Part shown: one piece after another, positions 56,022 to 64,000 of the stretch
How the letters are laid out: every line of letters begins with the position of its first letter
Numbering within the stretch: position 1 is the first letter of the stretch
Program-made: the position numbers and the translations under genes
The notes under the pieces: generated by a model
What the model was told of the DNA's origin: nothing
What the model saw: the letters and a program-made list of their open reading frames with translations, nothing else
The model's database searches: none
DNA from: Agrypnia vestita
Taxonomy: Eukaryota > Arthropoda > Insecta > Trichoptera > Phryganeidae
Length of the DNA stretch: 64,000 nt
Assembly (NCBI GenBank): GCA_016648135.1
Contig: JADDOH010000307.1
Span: forward strand, 186,001 to 250,000
Direction: 5' to 3'

Positions 56022-56423
56022 CTAGCTTACCCACGCGGCTTCGCACGCGTAGATTTTTAGTAAATTTTAGTCATATTTTATCACGTTGTGGATTAACCTT
56101 AAAATATAGATATGTGTCATCGTGGAATATGAACATAGAAAATTTTGAGTTTTACAACTTCTCTATAGAAAGTATTAAAATATCTCTTACCGTTAAGGCA
56201 GCGTTCGTAAAGAATGCATCGCTCGACCATTTTTTCGTCGACTTTAGTTGTCACCACGAAAACCCCTTTTATTTTAATAGGATAATATATAGTTTGTGTC
56301 CACAATGAAAGTCCATTCTAAATATTGGTGAAATAATTTTTTAAATCGTATCAGTAGATTTGGAGATTATCTCCTACATCTAAACTTACAAAGTTTACCT
56401 CTTTCATACAATATTAGTATAGA
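56022..56423 (-). mobile_element. Non-autonomous Helitron, opposite orientation
   Basis: Read on the minus strand it starts A|TCTATACTAATATTGTATG and ends GGTAAGCTAG|T with the hairpin GCCGCGTGGG. It is 402 bp and clearly related over its full length to 54813-55210. The open frames inside it on both strands are chance. Confidence 0.8.
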
Positions 56424-56460
56424 TTGAAACAATGACAATGATTATGACAATGAATATGAA

Positions 56461-56500
56461 AAGGATTATGCTCAATGATACATCGTTAAGCATAATCCAT
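56461..56500. repeat. Palindrome
   Basis: GGATTATGCT and AGCATAATCC face each other across 18 bases (with further partial pairing of TCAATGATACATCGTTA). Confidence 0.75.
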
Positions 56501-56625
56501 TTATTCTTTACCTCTTCCAAATTGGGAGTAAGCGTACTATTTAGTATGGAACCAGGTAATTTATTTTTCAACTTGGAAACAAAATATTCCAATGTTCTCG
56601 ATCCATATTTGATGGTGATTTTAGG

Positions 56626-56714
56626 AACAAATTATGAAATAAAACAATGACTTTTTTTTTCCACTTGTATAAGTGGAAGAAAACAAAGTTCATTGTTTTA
56701 TTTCATAATTTGTT
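56626..56714. repeat. Near-perfect 89-bp palindrome
   Basis: AACAAATTATGAAATAAAAC and its inverse complement are the ends, and CCACTTGTATAAGTGG is the centre. The two arms are almost exact inverses over about 42 bp. It may be a small MITE or a collapsed inverted duplication. Confidence 0.8.
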
Positions 56715-57239
56715 CATAATGGATTTCCACAAAGTTAACGCCGAAACATTCAATTACTTGTGATTTTAGGAATTCTAAAACTTTAATTAGCTACACTGTT
56801 TTTCTTCCATGTGAAACTGGTCTATTTGAAGCTTCGTTATTATAATTCTATTTTTTTAGCAACAACAGCGAAGAGGGACCCACCGCATACCCAGGGTCGA
56901 TTTATGAGTAATAGCTCCCATATCGGCCCTACATTTTCGCCACCCAGTTTGATATAATTTTAATGCTAAAACGGTCATTCTCGCTACGTCCCTGACGCTG
57001 TGTAGGTGGAGTGGCGAGGTGACCATACATTATCTCTTCGCTGTCTCTGTGGTGTATGGATGAGGAAATTATAATTTATTAGATGAAAATACAACAAAAG
57101 TGAAATACAAAATATGAACAAGAAATATATTAAATGCAGTGATATACAATATACACGTAATGCAGCAGAACAGAAGAGAGTACACACGGTGAAAGTATAT
57201 CGAAACCAAAAAAAATTGTAGGTAGGTACATGATATAAA

Positions 57240-57775
57240 ATGATCTTCTTCTTCTTCATGTGCCCTGTCGGGTCCCCCCGAAGTCGGCGATCATCTGGGA
57301 GAAAGTTTCCCTGTCCAGGGCAGTACGGAACAGCTCTTCCACGCTTCATATCCCGGTCCACTCTCGGATGTTTCGAAGCCAGGAATGTCGCCTCCTTGCG
57401 ACCCCTCTGCGACCTTCAATCTTCCCCTTCATGACGAGCTGAAGAATGGAGTACTTTTCGCCTCTCATTATATGACCAAAGTATGCAATTTTACGGAGCT
57501 TTACTGTATTGAGTAATTGTCTGTTTGTATTTGCTCTACGTAAAACTTCAATATTACTAGTCATGTCAGTCCAAGATATCCTTAGCATTTTACGATGTAT
57601 GCACATTTCGAACGCCTCTAGGCGATTTAGAATATTCACCTTCAGCGTCCATGCTTCAACACCATAAAATAGAACTGACCATACATAGCATTTCATCAAC
57701 TTCTGTCTGAGCTTTAAGTTTAAGTCGTCATTACAGAGCTGACTTTTCATCTTATTAAAAGATCTTTTAAAATTA
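57240..57775 (-). pseudogene. RTE-like LINE 3' end
   Basis: The minus strand reads KLMKCYVWSVLFYGVEAWTL, NRLEAFEMCIHRKMLRI, VKLRKIAYFGHIMRGEKYSI and KGKIEGRRGVARRRHSWL up to REWTGI. There a TGA interrupts the frame (57346), but it reopens as SVEELFRTALDRETFSQMIA and ends just before a (GAA)n tail (57245-57258). These are classic post-reverse-transcriptase motifs of RTE-like LINEs (YGVEAWTL, FGHIMR). It is 5'-truncated. The long minus-strand frame that starts at 57819 includes unrelated upstream residues. Confidence 0.8.
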
Positions 57776-57948
57776 TATATTAAAAAACATATTAGAAAGA
57801 ATAATGACAACCCGTGCACCTGCAGATTTTTACGTTAGAGAGAACCCTATCAAAGCCTGCTGGATTAGAATTTTTTAACAATAACTGTTTGAAGATTTTG
57901 GATTTGTTTCGTATTTGATTTATATGAGTGACACCATGAACGGAATAT

Positions 57949-57971
57949 TATAATAATAATAATAATAATAA
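57949..57971. repeat. AAT microsatellite
   Basis: About seven TAA/AAT units in a row. Confidence 0.85.
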
Positions 57972-57974
57972 ATA

Positions 57975-58905
57975 AAGATATAACATTATTTTTTAGAATA
58001 CAGGATTTGCATGCTTTTTAAAATTTTCTCTTTTTACATTTCGACACAAATATTGAACAAAATTACGAGAAATCTGAGAACACTCATTCGTTTCTACGAT
58101 ATTTCAAAATAAATTGATTTAAGGGTTCATTGTTTTACTTCAAAGGTAATACTGCTCGCGTGACTACAATCGTCGGCCTTTCTTGCTTCAACAAGTAATT
58201 TGTGTACGCCACATTAAGGTTTCTCCGGAAGCTGTGAACGTGAGCGGTACTCGAGATAAATGGATAAAGCCTCTCATCTCTCAAGCGGGTCGAAATCTCC
58301 AACCAAATGGGCTGGCACCGATCGCTGAACTTGACTGCTTGAATCCGCACACCCATATTTTATGTTACTCTCTCACCGCCGAATTATTTTGACAGTCAAA
58401 TGTAAAATAATGTGAGATGTTATTATGTATTATATATAAACTTGTAGAGCCCCACAGATGAACTGAAAAAATACTGATTTCAGAAAAAACTTAGATCATT
58501 AATTTGTTTAAATCTTTGGGATCGGTATTCACTTTTAAGATAGGTAAAAATTATATGGATTATTTACCTTCATTATTAAGTAGAACGCTTGTTTATCTGA
58601 AGTCATAACTTCTGAATGGTGAACTCTGGCAAAGTGATATTTACTCAACTTATTCCGTCTGGAATTTCTAATTAACAATGCAAATTTCAGATCGCCACAT
58701 TGTTTTCTTATATAGATCAATTTTTTCGGTGTAATATAAAGGAATGTGAATTTTTTTATAGTCGTATATGAATCCAAATCACGGGCGAAACTAGGCTATT
58801 AATTAAACTAAACCGGATTTTATATTTGAAGACGTCCCTAAAAAAGGGTCACTATACAAAAACAAAATTTTACAGGAAAGAGAAAAAACACTTAAATCCA
58901 CTTGT
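57975..58905. other. Spacer with a GC-richer patch
   Basis: The patch 58135-58400 is open on the minus strand (58356-58135, MGVRIQAVKFSDRCQPIWLE) and on the plus strand (58183-58392). Neither matches a family I know. No splice signals are convincing. Confidence 0.25.
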
Positions 58906-58908
58906 AGG

Positions 58909-59032
58909 TATCAAGTTGGATTAATGTAAAATTTCGTTTAAAGCAAAGATTTTTACGGGAACGGGATGTTTGATTGGTGAAGAAAGCAAAAATCTGTGTT
59001 TTAAACAAACTTTTACTTTAATCCAACTTGAT
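58909..59032. mobile_element. Small foldback MITE
   Basis: TATCAAGTTGGATTAATGTA and AAAGTAAAAGTTTGTTTAAA-type blocks pair in inverse, with TTTAATCCAACTTGATGC as the right end. It is 124 bp and non-coding. Confidence 0.65.
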
Positions 59033-59884
59033 GCAACCGGGACTTGTGAAATAAATATCCAGAATTTCACTTATATTTATTTTCTAATATTCATTTCTCG
59101 ATTGTGGACATTATTTAACGTTTTCTTTGATTATTAATTAAAAGAAATCTTAGAAACATCGTCAAATTGTCGGCATCCGTCATATTTGTTACTGCCAGAT
59201 GAATATAGATAAATATATACTCATTTTCCACGTTAGCCAACTTTGAGGTCAAATTTCGGAAAGATTGGGTTGAAACCATGAAAAATAAAACATTGCACAT
59301 GGTGCATATTGTTATGTAGATCATTTTAAAACAATTAGATCATTTTGTGACCCGATATCCTACATAGACTCTTTTTATATGGACGCCTTCGTTTGTTATC
59401 TTATATTTCTCGGTGATTCTATTATGTCCGAGAGAAATTTTAAATCAATATATCACATTGATTACACAAAAAAACGGATTTAAATTCTACTAGTTTTCAA
59501 AAGAATTTAATTTTCGTAAATAAAAGTGTATTTTTTTAAGACTCCACCCACCAATCACAGGAATTAGCCCCTGGTAAGTCATAACTCATCTCTCTCCTTC
59601 TCTCTCCCTCCTAGTGACGGTCGAGTGTATCGATTACGGTACAGGCAATATTTTTCGTTTCACACTCACCCAATCGGGTCGTGTCTCTGCCGTGGTCGAG
59701 GGAACATGTTATGGCACACGCGGTACGAAGAAGTTTTAAACATTTCAGAGTGAGGCGCAAGGCCTTGTATATGGCCCAATTTATTCTTACAAGTCAGCTA
59801 CGAAATTAAATGTTTCTGCTCTAATTGCGAAAAAGATCTATCGTTCAATTCAATGATTTAGAAATATATTTATTTTATTCATAT

Positions 59885-60300
59885 GTGAGAGATATAAAAG
59901 CAAATAACAATATCCCACTGAGATAAATACAAAAAAATTGTAACTACTCCAGGAATTTTTACTTGAATCTATGTGACCTACATTTAATTGGAAATAAAAT
60001 TTAAAAAACAATTAGTTTATAGATGTCTCATAAAGAAGCTACTTTTTATATGGGAAATTGGTATGGAAGTCTTTTTGGGTGTCCATAGGGTTTACGAACT
60101 ATTGTACGACTGGCTCATGTATTCACTTTACACAATCTAACGTTCACCTATAACACCCACGATAGACTACCACATCTATCATTTTTTTGAAATTGTATGT
60201 ATATATATGTTTAATATGCACTCCTTGTTCATATGTGTTTTGTATTTTTACATTTTGCAACAATTGCCACCTCAGTTTTCCCTTTATACGCGTGAATATA
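59885..60300. mobile_element. MITE family E, split by a family A MITE arm
   Basis: GAGAGATATAAAAGCAAATA begins as in 34826, followed by TCCCACTGAGATAAATAC. The sequence then switches at 60021 to AGATGTCTCATAAAGAAGC (family A) until about 60215, and returns with CCTCAGTTTTCCCTTTATAC, the next block of family E seen at 34950. Hence A inserted in E. Confidence 0.55.
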
Positions 60301-60439
60301 TAAATATTTCAACACGTGTAGAAAGCAGAAACCTTTAGGAGACGCATTGCCCGATCCCGAAACCACTTAAAGATTACGTTAGCTAAACAATTTTTTAAAA
60401 CCATTAATCATGAAATCCGTGCAGGCCTCCTCACTACAC

Positions 60440-60800
60440 TAAATATCGATTCATTCTATCTATATTAAGCATCCCTATCGTGATACGTAGTGGCTCTCAG
60501 GGCGTGCTCGGCGGCCCGGGGGCGTCACCCTTGACCCGCGCCACGCGCCCCTAATGGGCGGGATGCGCCTGATCAATCAACCCATAAAGCACGCGGGCAC
60601 CGAGAAAAAATGCCGTTAAAAACTCGGCGAATAAACAAAGATGTTTAAGGAATGATTATTTTTTTCTACCCGGAGGAGTAGCCGCTCACCGCTCTCAGCA
60701 CGAGCAATAATGACCGCGGCCGGTCACGCTCGACTGCCGGCCGGCAATTGGCGATAATTTTTTTAACAACCAATTGGATATTTTGTAAAATTATGTGGAT
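60440..60800. other. GC-rich island
   Basis: GGCGTGCTCGGCGGCCCGGG, CCTTGACCCGCGCCACGCGC and GCGGCCGGTCACGCTCGACT form a CpG-rich block with an AT-rich gap near 60600-60670. No ORF of note. It could be a promoter or a conserved element. Confidence 0.35.
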
Positions 60801-60899
60801 AGAGGTGAGGAGGTCGCTGTCGAGATGTTTACTGTGAAGGATGCTGTAATGAATCGCTATATTACGGTATAAATTATGGGGTTTCTGTACGATAGCCCG

Positions 60900-60943
60900 A
60901 TTTCAATTTTGCGAAGCGCGCGCTTCGCGATGCAAATTGAAAT
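60900..60943. repeat. Palindrome with GC-rich centre
   Basis: GCGAAGCGCGCGCTTCGC (60911-60928) is a perfect 18-bp palindrome. Outer blocks ATTTCAATTT and AAATTGAAAT also pair. Confidence 0.85.
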
Positions 60944-61410
60944 TATTAAAAAATATTTAACCGAAAAGCTTTTGGAGAGTGAAAATATTTATGACTCTTT
61001 ATTATTTGAGATGTGAAAATGTTTAGTATATTTTTGATTTACGCTTCTTGTGGGTGATATTAGTGGTAGAGTACGCTTTTAACAGAACTCAATCAATATA
61101 GATTCAATTTTTTCTTTGCTAATTAGCTTTCTTTATGGTCATTTTAACAATGTCGGTTACTATACAATATATACGGACTCATATCATGTATAAAATTATC
61201 GGTCTTGTTTGAATTTTCTGAGATTATTTATGATCCTAATTAAAACTAAATAATGTACAGGACTTGGGAAAGTGATTTACAAAGAAAACATAATAAAAAT
61301 AGTGTGGACACAGAAATTGAATACAGATTTCATGATAGATCCAACCCTATATGCAAGCTTGGTGTATCTAATTAAAAACTCACCCTGAATCTCATGTACT
61401 TCGAGGTTTC

Positions 61411-61536
61411 TTGGTAATTCCTCTAACAGCATTGGCGGTAGGCACTAATATTTTGGTAATTCCTCTAACAGCATTGGCGGTAGGCACTAATATTTTGGTA
61501 ATTCCTCTAACAGCATTGGCGGTAGGCACTAATATT
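61411..61536. repeat. Three tandem copies of a 42-bp unit
   Basis: The unit starts TTGGTAATTCCTCTAACAGC and repeats at 61411, 61453 and 61495 with almost no change. Because 42 is a multiple of three the frame is kept: on the minus strand ILVPTANAVRGITK repeats without a stop. Confidence 0.95.
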
Positions 61537-61774
61537 TTGATAACATTTTTTTTATATTACAATTTGATACCCGTGGATTTTATGTAAAATACCGATTATA
61601 TTATAGCATGTAAAATACCGATTTTCTTAAAAAGTAAACTTAATATTTTGAAATATTTAGTAATTATATGGTATCTTATTTACAAATATTAAGTTGAGTG
61701 TGTATAATATTTAATTAAATTTAATGTAGACACATACAGACAACTTCTGGAATGGCGAAAAGATAAATAAATAT

Positions 61775-61804
61775 GCAGGCAAGCACGCTGGCGTGCTTGC
61801 CTGC
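61775..61804. repeat. Near-perfect 30-bp palindrome
   Basis: GCAGGCAAGCACGC and GCGTGCTTGCCTGC face each other across 2 bases, followed by TTTT. Confidence 0.85.
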
Positions 61805-61910
61805 TTTTATATTTACACTTCTTTAACTTAAAGAAATATTTTAGATCATGTTTATTACAAACTGTTAGTATTTAATAAAAATATTATCATATTGTCTATA
61901 TATAAACCAT

Positions 61911-62236
61911 AAATATACATAGTACTAAATGATAGAATTAAAATAAAATAGTGGGCATTAAATATTTGAAATAATACAGTGTTTTAGATTTTTTGTTTCA
62001 TGTACCATGTTATCAAACTTATATAAAAATACTATATTGTGAACATGAACTATATATATATATATATATATATAATATAAAGCATAAATATACATAGTAC
62101 TAAATGAGAGAATTAAAATAAAATAGTGGGCATTAAAATTTTTCAATAATTCAGTGTTTTACATTTTTTGTTTCATGTGCCTACCATGTTATCAAACTCA
62201 TATAAAAAATACTATATTGTGAACATGAACTATGTA
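61911..62236. repeat. Tandem duplication of a ~175-bp unit with TA microsatellite
   Basis: AAATATACATAGTACTAAAT starts at 61911 and again at 62086, and both copies continue through AAAATAGTGGGCATTAAA and ATATTGTGAACATGAACTAT. A TA run (62051-62074) lies at the end of the first copy. Confidence 0.85.
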
Positions 62237-62240
62237 TAAT

Positions 62241-62315
62241 GGAATTAAACCCTCGATCCTTGCTACCAATGCAGAGTAGGTACTCTAATCGCTCGATCGC
62301 ACAACCTAGGTCTCG
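62241..62315 (-). repeat. tRNA-like sequence (SINE head or tRNA pseudogene)
   Basis: Minus strand: an A-box-like GCGATCGAGCGATTAGAG, then a 5-bp anticodon stem CTACT/GGTAG around the loop CTGCATT (anticodon position GCA), then a B-box-like GGGTTTAATTCC. The acceptor stem does not close, base 37 is T and the T loop departs from TTCRANY, so it is unlikely to be a working tRNA. Confidence 0.4.
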
Positions 62316-62771
62316 GTATTAACAGTATTTGATAATTTTATTAACTATTTATTCCTCTCGATCTATTTTAATTTTAATCTCCCTGTCACCCATGTCTCAC
62401 TGGACAGCGGACGCCTATAAATTTAAATGACAAAATCAACTTTACGCGGGTGTCAGTAAAAAAACATGATTCAGGCTCCGGATACGAGCTTCAACACGGT
62501 TGCTCCCATCAACACATTATCTAATCGCATGTGTCAAATTGATGAATAAATTATGTTAACAGTATCAACATAATACATTTGCATGAATGTATTATTGATA
62601 TACTCGAATGTATGTAAACTAAGTATCAGTGAACACCAAACGTTTTCTAAAAATATACGTTTATAATTTTTATCGTAAAACGAAATACAATTTCAGCATA
62701 ATAAAATAATTTGGAAAATGATTAAATAATGAAGCAATAATGATTCAAGCCTGAATTTGATAATTAGTAGC

Positions 62772-63245
62772 AAAACTTTAAAGGTGGATTCCTGCCCTGA
62801 TAATGAGTCGAAAATGAGCAAGCAACCATGACCTAATATCAATAGTTATGAAGACAGATAATAAGATGAAGCTATATTAAAGTTTGCATTTTTTTCAATA
62901 TTCCTGACATATTTTTGCAAAAAGTTGAACTATCATTGCAGTAACTAATGTTGATTATAAAAAATTCATTCTCTTAAATACAAGTCAAAAAAAAAAAAAA
63001 AGAATTTTCTTAGAATGATTTTCAAATTTTATTCGAGTTCTATTGAAGAAAACGAGTTTTTCATACCTAATTGATAAAAGTTGCTGTATTGATAATTCAA
63101 ACTTTAGCAAAATATTAGTCAGAAATATTGAAAAAATGCAAGCTTTGATATTGCATATCTCAATTATTGAGATATACAATATCACTTTTTGCAATTTTCT
63201 ATGGGACACCTGTATAAAAATAGATTCGTCTCTGTGAGACATCTA
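62772..63245. repeat. MITE family B relic with a family A end
   Basis: GATTCCTGCCCTGATAATGA, TAAAGTTTGCATTTTTTTCA and a matching inverse (GAAAAAATGCAAGCTTTGAT) mark family B. The right end instead reads CGTCTCTGTGAGACATCTAT, a family A terminus. Open frames here are chance. Confidence 0.5.
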
Positions 63246-63296
63246 TAATTTATCTTACTACGGAATTACAGATTACTTATGTGTAACAATTACACG

Positions 63297-63470
63297 CTGT
63301 TTTCCCTCGATCTTGTCCTTAATTATCAAATGCAAAAGGTCGTACTTTTCCCCTCTAGGCACATGACCCTAGTATGACACCTTTCGGACTTCGACATTTG
63401 TCAAAAACTGCCTCTCATTTCTCTCTCTCTGGAGCACATCTGAGTTGCTGACCGTATCTGTCCATATTAA
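63297..63470 (-). pseudogene. RTE-like LINE scrap
   Basis: The minus strand reads WTDTVSNSDVLQRERNERQF, then LTNVEVRKVSY*GHV, RGEKYDLLHLIIKDKIEGKQ. It matches the order of the RTE tail at 57240-57775, with an in-frame stop in place of the F of the FGH motif. Confidence 0.6.
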
Positions 63471-64000
63471 ATTATCTTATAATATACTAAATCAAAATTG
63501 TACCAATGGTGGTGCAATAACCGATAAGAAAGTGATTGCTGTTTTGACATGTCACATATTTTTAATTCAAGCATTTCTTTTTTGCAATATTTTACATCCT
63601 TATACCTATATAAACGTAGAACCTACACGTGTAATATAAACTTTTTTTTTCAATTTAAGTTTTTTAAAACAATTACACATTTTTCTCGGCTTTTGACATC
63701 AAAAGTCGAATTAACAACAATTTTTAATGAAAGTTCCTGATGTTCCGGGTTCCAAAACACCACGTTATATTTTTTGTTATTATTTTAAACAAACCTGTAT
63801 AATTAAAATAATACATTCAAAATATTACAGTATTAGATTTCTTCAAATTACATCTAAAATAAATAATGTATAATATTATGTACACAGCAGACATTAACAG
63901 ATTTGAATCAAAGAAGAAGGAATCAATTGCCTGCATTTCTATTGCTTCATCAAATCTGCTGATAACATTTGATAAACCGATTATCAAATTCAGAAATAAA
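63471..64000. other. AT-rich window end
   Basis: No gene or element is supported; the open frames at 63445-63740 have no recognisable domain. Confidence 0.4.

Noticed and set aside
56730..56760. Hammerhead-like AACGCCGAAAC
   Set aside because: The GAAAC half is present, but the upstream strand reads CCACAAAG and does not give a core.
59590..59756. Possible exon after a strong pyrimidine tract ending CTCCCTCCTAG
   Set aside because: The acceptor looks good and one frame is open for about 48 codons, but the peptide is unremarkable and no donor or partner exon was seen.
61775..61806. Rho-independent terminator
   Set aside because: The window is eukaryotic and no bacterial-type gene precedes it.

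Overview
This is an AT-rich eukaryotic window, almost certainly from an insect. The evidence is mobile DNA: cecropia-type mariner elements, L2-, RTE- and jockey/CR1-like LINE tails, Penelope-like elements with GIY-YIG domains, Helitrons ending A|TC...CTAG|T, tRNA-headed SINEs, and a short (CCTAA)n run of the arthropod telomere type. A lepidopteran is my best guess, but the sequence alone does not prove it. No complete host gene is visible. The window reads as intergenic or intronic DNA filled with nested transposons, with a few GC-rich islands that may be exons or conserved regulatory DNA.

Layout. 0-9 kb: a hairpin MITE split by a jockey/CR1-like LINE tail, TA-flanked foldback MITEs, a possible minus-strand exon (2135-2347), a SINE-headed composite repeat, a broken Penelope GIY-YIG fragment, and two nested copies of one LINE family (called LINE-T here). 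11-15 kb: an RTE fragment, then repeat R holding a hairpin MITE and a mariner. 15-25 kb: hammerhead-like motifs, another LINE-T copy, a Penelope GIY-YIG domain and an L2-like LINE. 25-31 kb: Helitron and composite SINE fragments, a GC-rich island and a second mariner. 31-43 kb: mostly AT-rich spacer with foldback MITEs, a 252-bp palindrome with a tRNA T-arm at its centre, and a LINE-T tail carrying a 38-bp minisatellite. 43-46 kb: a hAT MITE and a LINE-T copy inserted in an older LINE-T with an 11-bp target duplication. 46-54 kb: more MITEs, a Penelope element bounded by inverted arms, and LINE scraps. 54-64 kb: two oppositely oriented Helitrons, palindromes, an RTE tail, GC-rich islands and tandem repeats.

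The most coherent signal is a set of Penelope-associated hammerhead-ribozyme-like motifs: a CUGANGA-type core, a stem II hairpin, then GAAAC. About a dozen occur. All three recognisable GIY-YIG fragments have one downstream on the same strand. Four (4587-4638, 15091-15143, 52361-52422, 52516-52557) also have a pairable stem I. Two of those carry U3/A8 in place of C3/G8, which would keep that core base pair. Hammerheads in Penelope elements are known in general; the individual motifs and the U3-A8 pairing were worked out here by eye and need folding and assay.

All transposon coding regions look defective or truncated. The mariner at 28872-30097 has an open reading frame but lacks 15 codons in its DNA-binding region, and the mariner at 13292-14579 is frameshifted near its C-terminus.
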